NCBI GenBank assembly: GCA_023419605.1
Contig: JAEZXR010000134.1
Coordinates: 1-64,000 of the forward strand
Length of the DNA: 64,000 bases
Reading direction: 5' to 3'
Source: Bacillota bacterium
Lineage (GTDB): Bacteria > Bacillota > Clostridia > Acetivibrionales > JAEZXR01
Under the pieces are notes generated by a model. The model saw nothing but the letters and a program-made list of their open reading frames with translations, had not been told where the DNA came from and did no database searches. Shown here piece by piece: positions 44,002-51,390 of the stretch. Position 1 is the first letter of the stretch. The number at the start of each line of letters is the position of its first letter. The position numbers and the translations under genes are program-made.

Positions 44002-44802
44002 CTAGGACTTTACATACTTATCTAACTGTTCGGTCCAGACAGGATAATAATAATCGATCAAATGAACCCCGTCGTTGCTATATTCACTCCGCAAATTTCC
44101 ATTTTCGTCCTTCATCACCGTATTCACATCAATGTAATCGGCTCTCAGTTCCTGAGCCATCTTTTTAAGCTCAGCATTTACACCGTCAATAATAGCATTA
44201 TTGATATGCGGGTTTCTCTCCAGGGCCGCAGTTGAAACCGGCAGCATGGACTCAATGTAAATGCGGGTCCCGGGAGTTTGTTCCTCAAATTGGGTAACTA
44301 ACGCTCTATATCGCTCAACAAAACCTTCTACCGAATCCCCTTCCCATATATCATTGATCCCCAGCAATATAAACAGTTTGGAAGGGTGTACAGATGCAAT
44401 CTCGTATACATGTTCCTGTGCAGAAAGAGTATTTAAGCTGTTGATACCCGCAATCACTGCATCCGGGAAAAAGCCATAGGCGGAAAGCCCTTCCGTTAAG
44501 GAGTCTCCCAGAAAAACCACAGGACCTGCATTCTTCTTAACCGCCACATTATTCACTGCAGTCCCCTGGCCTTTCGGTGTCTCTGCTGCGGCTTCCTTCT
44601 TTGCTTCCTTTTCCGTATTTATCGTCATTCCCGGTGTTGCAGTCGCTTCCGGTATCGGCGATTTTTCAATCAATACTTTTGTCCCGGTATCATTATTTGC
44701 TTGAACCGGTTTTACTTCTTCCTTCATGGAAATCCTTATGCCCGCGAAAGTTCCTATTATTCCAAAGGTTATAGCTGCTAGTGCGAATATGACTCGTTTC
44801 AT
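44002..44802 (-). CDS. SGNH/GDSL-type hydrolase, membrane-anchored
   Basis: 266 residues. An N-terminal uncleaved or signal helix (VIFALAAITFGIIGTFAGI) and a low-complexity Ala/Thr/Pro/Lys linker to residue 90 precede the hydrolase domain. Block I is VVFLGDSLTEG with the Ser nucleophile, block III LLGINDIWEGD, and block V DGVHLIDYYYPVW with the catalytic Asp-His. Related proteins deacetylate or deacylate cell-surface glycans. The ATG at 44802 has GGAGG 8 bases upstream and is preferred over the GTG at 44817. Single gene; substrate unknown. Confidence 0.85.
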   Translation of the reverse strand: MKRVIFALAAITFGIIGTFAGIRISMKEEVKPVQANNDTGTKVLIEKSPIPEATATPGMTINTEKEAKKEAAAETPKGQGTAVNNVAVKKNAGPVVFLGDSLTEGLSAYGFFPDAVIAGINSLNTLSAQEHVYEIASVHPSKLFILLGINDIWEGDSVEGFVERYRALVTQFEEQTPGTRIYIESMLPVSTAALERNPHINNAIIDGVNAELKKMAQELRADYIDVNTVMKDENGNLRSEYSNDGVHLIDYYYPVWTEQLDKYVKS

Positions 44803-44836
44803 GGAACTTGCCTCCACCTGCTGTCGTTGTACTGTT

Positions 44837-44943
44837 TATAGGAGGATGTGAAAAACATAGGGGTTCTTTTGTGCGGATCGCTTGTAGACTGCTGCACACG
44901 GTGCAGCACAACCTATAGGACCCCTTTTGTCACATCCTTATAT
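44837..44943. repeat. Inverted-repeat intergenic element, copy 1
   Basis: Imperfect inverted repeat whose ends are GGAGGATGTGA and TCACATCCTTATA, with inner AGGGGTTC/GACCCC and TTGTGC/GCACAA pairs. A second copy in reverse orientation is at 59549-59650, sharing AAGCGAT and the CACA-rich arms. No coding capacity is supported. It resembles a small non-autonomous element or REPIN. Confidence 0.6.
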
Positions 44944-45036
44944 GATCTTAGCTCAAAATTATGGTAAATGGGTTACAAAGCTGTATCATTTAAATACATT
45001 TGCCAATATTATATCGCCCCCTCCCCTGGAAGTCCA

Positions 45037-45091
45037 GAAAAAGGTGCAGGATCATATCCCTGACTTAGATCGAGTATGACCCTGCACCTTT
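45037..45091 (-). terminator. Terminator of the arsA-like operon
   Basis: Stem AAAGGTGCAGG/CCTGCACCTTT with an inner TCATA/TATGA extension. The minus-strand tail is TTTTTCTGG. It begins 3 bases beyond the stop at 45094. Confidence 0.75.
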
Positions 45092-45093
45092 AT

Positions 45094-45306
45094 TTATTCC
45101 ACTGGAATGGCTTTAACGCCCTTTTTCTCCGGTCCTGCATCCTCTTCACGCAGCTGCTCGTTAACCGCCTCGCTCACTGCAAGAAGAAAACTTCGCTGCA
45201 AATTTTCCACCTGCTTTTTCGTATCCTGGGGAAGCAGGTTTATTACTTCCTCCGCAAGCTTCATTTTTCTTTTCAACAATTCCTTAAGGATTTGTTTACT
45301 GCTCAT
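45094..45306 (-). CDS. Small helical protein coupled to ArsA-like ATPase, 70 aa
   Basis: 70 residues, mostly helical and charged (ILKELLKRKMKLAEEVINLL, ENLQRSFLLAVSEAVNEQL), with a polar Glu/Lys/Pro tail. No known domain is recognised. The ATG at 45306 lies inside the end of the ArsA-like gene (stop at 45296), an 11-base overlap that implies coupled translation and a partner relationship. An upstream ATG at 45357 in the same frame is inside the ATPase gene and lacks a ribosome site. Function unknown; a regulatory or client-binding subunit is plausible. Confidence 0.7.
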   Translation of the reverse strand: MSSKQILKELLKRKMKLAEEVINLLPQDTKKQVENLQRSFLLAVSEAVNEQLREEDAGPEKKGVKAIPVE

Positions 45307-46474
45307 CCCCCTCACCCCCAAACCGGATTTTAAGATTTTCCCCCTCAAATTTTGCACCTTTTACGGTGAAGTTCAGCAAGGTTCTCGGTAGTGTGATATT
45401 CCGTTTCACTTGGCCCACCTTTACAATCAATTCATCTCCCTTTTGGTTCAAAGACAGGTCTTTCTTCTCCACAAAAGGCATGTAAATGGATAAGGTATAC
45501 TCCCCTTCCCCTTTTGTCACCTGCTGCGTCCGAAAACTATATTTTATGCTTACGGGATCTTCTTCCTTGAAGATCTCGTTTCCCATTTTTTCAAGCATTT
45601 CAATTCCTACCACTTCCCTGCTGAAAAGAGGTGCATGATAAATCGGAAGCGGCGAAAAGCTGTCGTTAATCATCTCCTCATACTTTTTCTGAATATCCTT
45701 CCATACCGCAAAATAATGATCCTGGACTTGGTCCGGAATCACCCGATTCACAACAATTGCATCTACGTTAAAATCATAGATATTTAAGTAGGTGAAGCTC
45801 CTCTGGGCTTCCTTTATGACCATTTTTTCCGGATTTACCACGATTCGGATGCTTGTAATCTCCCGGTCGGATAAGATCTGCCGCATCTCGTCCAACTGCA
45901 AATAGATGTTTTCAATTTCGCCCATCACGCCATCCGATGGCATGGGAATCCCGAGGATCGGTTCGGCAACAGGTTTCAGCAGCTTGACGGCCTTTCTTTT
46001 CACAGGGAAAAGTTTATCCATCCACCACCGCAGCATTTCCGGAAAGCTCAACAGAGCCAGGGTTTCTCCCGTAGGTGCACAGTCAATTACAATTACATCA
46101 AAAGTCTTTTCCCTGTAGTAGTGTAATATCCTTAAAAGACTCAGCAAATCCTCCATCCCCGGAAACACAGTAAGTTCTTCCGTAGTGATATCCTTTACGG
46201 CCTTCGCTGTAAAAAGTGCCGTCAAATACTCCTGCACCCTGCCCCATCCTTTTTCCACCTCGTGTATCGAGTCGATTTCCTGTGCCCATAGGTTCTTCTG
46301 AATTTCTATAGGCTCCGGGGATAGTTTTATGTCCAGGGAATCCCCCAAGCTATGGGCTGCATCCGTGCTTACCACCAGGGTTTTCAGTCCCCTCTGCGCA
46401 CTCTTTACTGCAGTTGCAGCTGCAACGCTGGTCTTTCCGACACCGCCTTTGCCCGTATAAAGTATAATTCTCAT
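45296..46474 (-). CDS. ArsA-family ATPase with C-terminal HSP20-like domain
   Basis: 392 residues. The N-terminal deviant Walker A is YTGKGGVGKTSVAAATAV, followed by STDAAHSLGDSLD, IVIDCAPTGETLALLSFPEM near 130 and VVNRVIPDQVQD. Residues 310-392 form a beta-sandwich of the ArsA_HSP20 type (GEYTLSIYMPFVEKKDLSL, DELIVKVGQVKRNITLP). The HSP20-bearing class resembles Get3/ArsA ATPases, but no arsB or arsD is near, so arsenite export is not supported. Start ATG 46474 with GGAGGTG upstream. A MarR-type operator copy lies at 46503-46525 just before the gene. Confidence 0.9.
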   Translation of the reverse strand: MRIILYTGKGGVGKTSVAAATAVKSAQRGLKTLVVSTDAAHSLGDSLDIKLSPEPIEIQKNLWAQEIDSIHEVEKGWGRVQEYLTALFTAKAVKDITTEELTVFPGMEDLLSLLRILHYYREKTFDVIVIDCAPTGETLALLSFPEMLRWWMDKLFPVKRKAVKLLKPVAEPILGIPMPSDGVMGEIENIYLQLDEMRQILSDREITSIRIVVNPEKMVIKEAQRSFTYLNIYDFNVDAIVVNRVIPDQVQDHYFAVWKDIQKKYEEMINDSFSPLPIYHAPLFSREVVGIEMLEKMGNEIFKEEDPVSIKYSFRTQQVTKGEGEYTLSIYMPFVEKKDLSLNQKGDELIVKVGQVKRNITLPRTLLNFTVKGAKFEGENLKIRFGGEGDEQ

Positions 46475-46502
46475 AAAGACACCTCCATAATTTCGTAATA
46501 TA

Positions 46503-46525
46503 AATATTTCGTCATCCGAAGTATT
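46503..46525. promoter_or_regulatory. MarR-type operator copy in front of arsA-like gene
   Basis: AATATTTCGTCATCCGAAGTATT, a near-palindrome (ATATTTCG, 5-7 bases, CGAAGTAT), is the same as the site at 47058-47080 except at two central positions. It lies 29 bases before the arsA-like start codon. Confidence 0.7.
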
Positions 46526-46535
46526 TTCCAAATGG

Positions 46536-46558
46536 AAAGCCCATGTAAAATGGGCTTC
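46536..46558 (-). terminator. Hairpin at end of marR gene
   Basis: Stem AAGCCCAT/ATGGGCTT with a 5-base loop directly after the stop of the MarR gene. The tail TTCCATTTGG is only moderately T-rich, so it may be a weak terminator. Confidence 0.5.
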
Positions 46559-47043
46559 TATTCAATTTCGATTTTCCGTATTGCTTCCCTGGAAGAGTCT
46601 ATCTCTTCCGCGTCCTCGTTCTTTTTATTAAGGATCTCTATAACCTTTATAAAAATGTTATAGAGCATCCCGCGCTCATCCTCCGTAAGGTGCTCATTGA
46701 CTGCTCTCACCCGTTCCATAACGAAACTTTTAAAACCCTCAACAATTTCCTTTCCCCTGTCCGTAAGTCTTATCGTCACGATTCTCCGGTCGCTTTCACT
46801 TCTTTCCCGCTTCATAAAACCGTTTTTTACCAGACGGTCGACAATTCCCGTCGCTGTGCTCATGGGAATATTGATATAGGAGGACATCTGGCTCATGATC
46901 ACTTCACCATTGCGGTCGACCAATAACATGGCGAAGATCTCCGATTTCGAAAATGCAAAATCAAGGTTAATCCATTCTTCCGGATAAACCAGTTTTTTTA
47001 TATTTGAAAATAGCAGGTCAAAAAGTTCATTGTATTCCAGCAT
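46558..47043 (-). CDS. MarR-family transcriptional regulator
   Basis: 161 residues with the winged-helix MarR domain (EVIMSQMSSYINIPMSTATGIVDRLVKNGFMKRERSESDRRIVTIRLTDRG in the middle; only the pattern is cited here). Helices at both ends serve dimerisation. The ATG at 47043 follows AGGAGG by 5-6 bases and is preferred over upstream in-frame codons. The palindrome AATATTTCG..CGAAGTATT sits 15 bases upstream of the start and recurs before the arsA-like gene, so this protein probably represses both. Confidence 0.88.
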   Translation of the reverse strand: MLEYNELFDLLFSNIKKLVYPEEWINLDFAFSKSEIFAMLLVDRNGEVIMSQMSSYINIPMSTATGIVDRLVKNGFMKRERSESDRRIVTIRLTDRGKEIVEGFKSFVMERVRAVNEHLTEDERGMLYNIFIKVIEILNKKNEDAEEIDSSREAIRKIEIE

Positions 47044-47057
47044 TGATTCCTCCTCAG

Positions 47058-47080
47058 AATATTTCGCCCTCCGAAGTATT
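47058..47080. promoter_or_regulatory. MarR autoregulatory operator
   Basis: AATATTTCGCCCTCCGAAGTATT lies just upstream of the marR ribosome site. A further half-site TACTTCGAA lies at about 47096-47104. The same 23-bp sequence with two central changes precedes the arsA-like gene. Confidence 0.7.
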
Positions 47081-47169
47081 CTTGTATTTAGGATACTACT
47101 TCGAATTTCCATTGTCAATCTATTTTTTATTATTTACTCATAGATCAGTAAAAAATAAGCAATATCCAT

Positions 47170-48186
47170 TTACCCATCCATATACTGGTATAGATCCATG
47201 GGAATCCTGTCCAAGGTCATTCTGTCCAGCAAATAGTAGATATAATTCCCTTCTCTTTCCTTGTACAGCACCCCGGCCTCATGGAGAATTTTCAGGTGCT
47301 TGGATATACAAGCTTCTGTGACGCCGATATCCCTGGCAAGACTTTGGGTAGAGGAACGCCGCATGTATAAGGTCTTCAGAATTTTTAACCTCGTTTCATC
47401 TCCTAAAGCTTTCATGGTTTTGAACAAATCCTTTGGAACTACGTCCGCAGCCTCTTCCATGGAAGCTCTTACTGTGAGCTGCAGTTCCTTTGGAGCTTCC
47501 AACCCAATCAGAAGATGGGGATCTACAAAGCTGCTGACAGTAAAATTGATTTTCTCAATACTGTCAAAAGGTACGATAAACTTTGTATACTTATGAAAAT
47601 AAAAAGCATCCGCCGCTATTTCAATCCGGTTATGTATAGTTTTGACATACTCCAGTATACCCTTATTTTCCAAAAGAGCCCCTTGCTTTTTCAGAATACG
47701 GATCAACAAAGGCTCCAAAAAGAGCAGCTCCCGTTCAAAGAGCAGGTAATAGTATTCCTTCAGGAGCGAAATTAATTTCCTTCTGAACCCTTCGGGGTCG
47801 GAAAAAATTTTAGCCTGCTCCTTTGTGAGGCTTGAAGGCTCCTCCGCCTTTCTTTTTCGCAGCCACACCTTTATCCGATCCCGCTCTATACAGTTCCCCA
47901 ACAAAACCCGGATAAAAGTTTCCATATCCATCCCGGCAATAAAGTCCAGGGCAGCCAACAGATTCAGATCATTCACACTTTCAGAGACTTTGCAGAAATC
48001 CATCACTGTACACCACTCATGAAAATGGATGCCAATATCCACCAAAGAGCCATACAATCCCTCATCCAGCCGCTCTTTGACTCCCTTGGCCCATTCCAGC
48101 CTTGTCAGGTGGTGCTCCGGTCGGGTGAGCACATGAAGACTGCATATCATTTCAAAAAAGGAGAATAGAAAAATTCTACTTTCCAT
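47170..48186 (-). CDS. Transcriptional regulator with C-terminal ArsR-type HTH
   Basis: About 338 residues. The C-terminal 85 or so form an ArsR winged helix (KTMKALGDETRLKILKTL, SLARDIGVTEACISKHLKIL, GVLYKEREGNYIYYLLD). The N-terminal 250 residues are a helical domain of the kind found in larger ArsR-family proteins, with no metal-binding Cys motif. The start is unsure: ATG 48186 (MESRIFLF) or TTG 48231, neither with a strong ribosome site. It lies between the MarR cluster and the ABC exporter genes on the same strand and could regulate the exporter. Confidence 0.8.
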   Translation of the reverse strand: MESRIFLFSFFEMICSLHVLTRPEHHLTRLEWAKGVKERLDEGLYGSLVDIGIHFHEWCTVMDFCKVSESVNDLNLLAALDFIAGMDMETFIRVLLGNCIERDRIKVWLRKRKAEEPSSLTKEQAKIFSDPEGFRRKLISLLKEYYYLLFERELLFLEPLLIRILKKQGALLENKGILEYVKTIHNRIEIAADAFYFHKYTKFIVPFDSIEKINFTVSSFVDPHLLIGLEAPKELQLTVRASMEEAADVVPKDLFKTMKALGDETRLKILKTLYMRRSSTQSLARDIGVTEACISKHLKILHEAGVLYKEREGNYIYYLLDRMTLDRIPMDLYQYMDG

Positions 48187-48326
48187 GTTCCAATGTCTTT
48201 TCCATAGATTTTCATTGATTATCCTTCCCAATCCATGTATTCTCCCCTATTATATAACGCTCTTCGTCAAAAATCCACTGCAGGGTTGGTTTGCTCCGTA
48301 GGATCGGATTTATTACATCAACATTT

Positions 48327-48440
48327 GTAGAGACAGGTTCTAAACCTGCCCTTTTTGTTTCCGCACCAATTCCAGAATCGCTTGCACTGTAGAATTCAGG
48401 GTGGGTTTGGAAGTTGGGTGGGTTTAGAACCCACCCCTAC
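48327..48440. repeat. Paired inverted REP-like element
   Basis: The left end GTAGAGACAGGTTCTAAACC and the right end GGTTTAGAACCCACCCCTAC are inverted copies of a 24-bp unit (GTAGgGrcrGGTTCTAAACCyrCC). Each unit is itself a small hairpin around GGTTYWRAACC. The 114-bp layout is that of a REPIN. It fills the gap between the ABC permease gene and the ArsR-type gene. Confidence 0.65.
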
Positions 48441-48468
48441 CGTGATTGGGCCTTATTTGATAATCAAC

Positions 48469-49284
48469 CTAGAACAATGCCATATTACCGGTTTTCCTTG
48501 CATGCCGCTCACCCAGACGTAAACACACCATTGTGATCCCCAGCATAAATCCTGCGAAGAGAAGGCTGATGAGAAAATATCCCCTGAGCTGGTATAGTCC
48601 ATCCCCGCGCAGCATCACCCTTCGCAAGGTTTCTGCGGAATAGGTAAGTGGAAAAATACTGCTGATGGCCCTGGCCCATACCGGAAAAACAGTGGAGGGA
48701 ATTTTGATCCCCGCAAAAAGCTCCATGGGCTCTTCCAATACCGTAAAGAGGAAATTGGTATCCCGCGAAAAAAGAAACAAGGCATTGAGCAGCATCCCCC
48801 AAAGCATGGCCATAAGGATCATCATAACGATTCCTAAAACCGCAGCTTCCCATTGTACATGGAGTTGATTCCCCCTGATGACGAATAATCCGGCCTCAAA
48901 AACGATAAAGAGCCATACACTTTCAAACAGCGAAGACAAGCAATTTCCCAGAACGAACGCCAGCCGGTTGGCAGGTGACAGATAGATCAGCTCCAACGTT
49001 CCGTAAATCCTTTCGTGAGAGAACATCCAGGCCGATTGGACAAGAGACCGGAAAAAGATCATGCACAGGTATCCGATGAGTACGAACAGGATCAAATTCT
49101 CCTCATTCACGTAGTCCACAGAGCCCGCTACCTTCTCCATAGCGAAGGGTTTATAGCCAAAATAAGCTGAAACAAAGGAGAGCAGAGGCCATAGAAACAG
49201 ACTGATATAGATGGTCTTGTTATGAAAATAATTCTTGTGTTGTTTCAGCGCTTCTGCCTTTACAACACGAAAAAAGGATTTCAT
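48469..49284 (-). CDS. ABC-2 type transporter permease
   Basis: 271 residues with six hydrophobic helices (YISLFLWPLLSFVSAYFGYK, LVQSAWMFSHERIYGTLELI, IFPLTYSAETLRRVM) in the ABC2_membrane/DrrB arrangement. GGGGGCG before ATG; the start is 3 bases from the end of the ATPase gene. It is the second permease of a three-gene exporter. Substrate unknown; such systems export drugs, lipids or polysaccharides. Confidence 0.87.
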   Translation of the reverse strand: MKSFFRVVKAEALKQHKNYFHNKTIYISLFLWPLLSFVSAYFGYKPFAMEKVAGSVDYVNEENLILFVLIGYLCMIFFRSLVQSAWMFSHERIYGTLELIYLSPANRLAFVLGNCLSSLFESVWLFIVFEAGLFVIRGNQLHVQWEAAVLGIVMMILMAMLWGMLLNALFLFSRDTNFLFTVLEEPMELFAGIKIPSTVFPVWARAISSIFPLTYSAETLRRVMLRGDGLYQLRGYFLISLLFAGFMLGITMVCLRLGERHARKTGNMALF

Positions 49285-49287
49285 GGA

Positions 49288-50265
49288 TTACGCCCCCTTC
49301 GACAACTTGATAATGGTATCTTCCAGCCTGGGCTCCTGGGTGTAGAACTTTTTAATGGGAACTTCATGCTGCAGCAGCACCTTGGCTATTTCCGTGCTTA
49401 AATCCTTCGTAGAAGTTATAGTATAGGCTTTGTTCTTCTCGTCCAGCTGGATGCTGCAATTTTTCTCCACCGAGAGACAGATCCGGTTTAAATCCCCGTG
49501 CAGTTCATTGGTTATGGATTGCAGCTCCAGACACAGGATTTTATGTTCCCTTGCCAGATGTGCCAGTTCTTTGGGTGTCCCCTGGGCAATCACCGTCCCA
49601 TGATCCAGTATATAAATGTACTCACAGAGCTCTTCCACTTCCTGCATGTAATGGGAGGTCAGCAGAATGGACTTCCCTTCCTTATAGGCAATCTGTTTGA
49701 CATATTCCCTTAGCTCCTTTGAAATAGCAGCATCCAGTCCTAGAGTGGGCTCATCCATAAAAATATATCTCGGGTCATTAATCAATCCTCTCGCGATCTG
49801 AAGCCTCTGTTTCATTCCCTTCGAGTACCTTTCCACCGGGACATCCTGTTTTTCGGTCAAGCCTACCAATTCCAGCAAATACTCCATCCTTTTTTTCAAC
49901 ACCTTTTCCTCGACACCATATAACTGCCCGTAATACCACAAATTTTCTCTCCCTGTAAGACGCCAATAGATCATTCGCTCTCCGCCGGCTACCATATTGA
50001 TAAATTTCTTTACCTCTGTGGCGTTTTTCACGGCATCCATACCGTCAATGCTGATGTTTCCCACCGTAGGAGCCAGCAATGTGGACAGCATCTTGATGGT
50101 CGTTGTTTTGCCTGCTCCGTTAATCCCCAACAGCCCTACGATTTGTCCCTCCCTGATTTCAAGGTTCAGGTTTTTCACCGCCTCTACCGTTACTTTTTCT
50201 CTTTTGAAAAATCCTTTACCTACGGATGTATGATAAACCTTTCCCAGGTTCTCTGCCTTCAACAT
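49288..50265 (-). CDS. ABC-2 type transporter ATP-binding protein
   Basis: 325 residues: Walker A GINGAGKTTT near residue 45, signature YSKGMKQRLQIARGL near 150, Walker B RYIFMDEPTLGLDA and His-loop LLTSHYMQEVEE. A C-terminal DrrA-type regulatory domain follows (last 90 residues). The ATG at 50265 (MLKAENLG) is 8 bases from GGAGG; upstream codons overlap that site. It is flanked by two permease genes, each within a few bases, so the exporter is probably a heteromeric permease pair with one ATPase. Confidence 0.9.
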   Translation of the reverse strand: MLKAENLGKVYHTSVGKGFFKREKVTVEAVKNLNLEIREGQIVGLLGINGAGKTTTIKMLSTLLAPTVGNISIDGMDAVKNATEVKKFINMVAGGERMIYWRLTGRENLWYYGQLYGVEEKVLKKRMEYLLELVGLTEKQDVPVERYSKGMKQRLQIARGLINDPRYIFMDEPTLGLDAAISKELREYVKQIAYKEGKSILLTSHYMQEVEELCEYIYILDHGTVIAQGTPKELAHLAREHKILCLELQSITNELHGDLNRICLSVEKNCSIQLDEKNKAYTITSTKDLSTEIAKVLLQHEVPIKKFYTQEPRLEDTIIKLSKGA

Positions 50266-50280
50266 ATACATTACCTCCAA

Positions 50281-51087
50281 TCAACTTTGTATTTTTTCCA
50301 GGGCGATAATCTCCACCCGTTTGATAAGTGTAAAACCGATCATGCAATAAATACTGCTCAATAAAACTATCCCTATAAAACTTCCTGCCTGTTCTACGAT
50401 CCCCCATCCCAGCAGCGTGCTGTTTCTTACCAGCTCCAGAGAGGCAGTAACCGGAATGCCCCTGGATATCCACTGAACACCTTCCGGCAGGTACTGTACC
50501 GGAAATGTCACGCCACAGATAAGGAACAGGATGGCAAACAAGGTATTCTGAGAAATGTAAGTGTCCCGAAAATACAGCATCACCACCGCCAGTAAAAGTG
50601 AAACGGAAAAATACGATAAAAAGGAAGCCAGCAGTGCCAGGATGGTTGCCGGGATATGGACCGCCGAGAAACGAAGTCCAAAAGGCAAACAGACCAGAAT
50701 CATAATCAAAATCTCTCCCGAGGTGGTAACGGTCTGCTGCAGCATGTTTCCCACGAAGTATTGAACTCTGTGGAAGGGCGCCAGCATCAAGCTTTCCAAC
50801 GTACCCGTCCGCAGCTCGGTGATGAGACTCCGGCTGACATTCAGACAGGTTCGCACCATAAACAGGTACATGCTGTTCCCGACGATGACATAGCTCATGT
50901 AATCGTCAGTTCCCGTAAAGGAAACGAAGGACGCTTTCAGGTTTCCCTTGAACAGGAGATAATACATGAAATACGCCGAGAAGGCAGTATATACTGCCGT
51001 CAGGAGATTGCCGATGAAGAAATCCTTTGGATAGGCCCTCATCTGAATGATAAAGTTTCTTTTCATGGTTGCGTGTAAGGTTCTCAA
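50281..51087 (-). CDS. ABC-2 type transporter permease
   Basis: About 268 residues, six membrane helices, typical ABC2_membrane regions (FFIGNLLTAVYTAFSAYFMYY, LITELRTGTLESLMLAPFHRV, ILFLICGVTFPVQYLPEGVQW). The likely start is TTG 51087, 7 bases after GGAAGG; the open frame upstream to 51135 runs through a 26-bp palindrome. First gene of the exporter operon, with a consensus promoter at 51162-51190. Confidence 0.85.
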   Translation of the reverse strand: MRTLHATMKRNFIIQMRAYPKDFFIGNLLTAVYTAFSAYFMYYLLFKGNLKASFVSFTGTDDYMSYVIVGNSMYLFMVRTCLNVSRSLITELRTGTLESLMLAPFHRVQYFVGNMLQQTVTTSGEILIMILVCLPFGLRFSAVHIPATILALLASFLSYFSVSLLLAVVMLYFRDTYISQNTLFAILFLICGVTFPVQYLPEGVQWISRGIPVTASLELVRNSTLLGWGIVEQAGSFIGIVLLSSIYCMIGFTLIKRVEIIALEKIQS

Positions 51088-51110
51088 ATTTATTCCTTCC
51101 CCCTCTTTTC

Positions 51111-51136
51111 TTTGATTAGCTATATAGCTAATCAAA
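51111..51136. promoter_or_regulatory. 26-bp perfect palindrome in the exporter leader
   Basis: TTTGATTAGCTA/TAGCTAATCAAA with a central TA, 24 bases before the TTG start and about 20-45 bases downstream of the predicted start point. It could be an operator acting as a roadblock, or an mRNA hairpin near the ribosome site. Confidence 0.6.
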
Positions 51137-51161
51137 TCAATATTCCCTTTTGGGTAGCAGT

Positions 51162-51190
51162 ATTATAGGGAGAAAGGGGAAATCTGTCAA
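51162..51190 (-). promoter_or_regulatory. Consensus sigma-A promoter of the ABC exporter operon
   Basis: Minus strand TTGACA (complement of 51185-51190), 17 bases, TATAAT (complement of 51162-51167): a perfect match in both hexamers and spacing, suggesting a strong promoter that needs repression. Confidence 0.8.
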
Positions 51191-51320
51191 CGGGAAAGTA
51201 CAAAAAATTTTTCCTGCGATGGCGAATTATATCTATTATAGTCATAATATGTATGATATTATAATAATTGAAATTTAAAGTCATGTTTTTTCGTCGTTTA
51301 CCCGGCTATGATGCAACAAA

Positions 51321-51354
51321 AAAGCTCTGTAGTTATTTTACGGAGTTTCGTTTT
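51321..51354 (+). terminator. Terminator-like hairpin in the HD-GYP leader
   Basis: CTCTGTA/TACGGAG (one G-T pair) with an AT loop is followed by TTTCGTTTTT, 37 bases before the start of the HD-GYP gene. It may be an attenuator or the terminator of an upstream transcript. I do not find a c-di-GMP aptamer before it. Confidence 0.4.
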
Positions 51355-51390
51355 TCCATAAACTTCAATAAAATAAGGAGATGATTCCTA

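Noticed and set aside
45296..46474. Arsenical-resistance operon
   Set aside because: There is an ArsA-type ATPase, but no arsB, acr3, arsD or arsC. The ArsR-type gene nearby lacks a metal-binding cysteine motif.
51136..51390. Cyclic di-GMP riboswitch before the HD-GYP gene
   Set aside because: The conserved aptamer blocks are absent; only a terminator-like hairpin is present.
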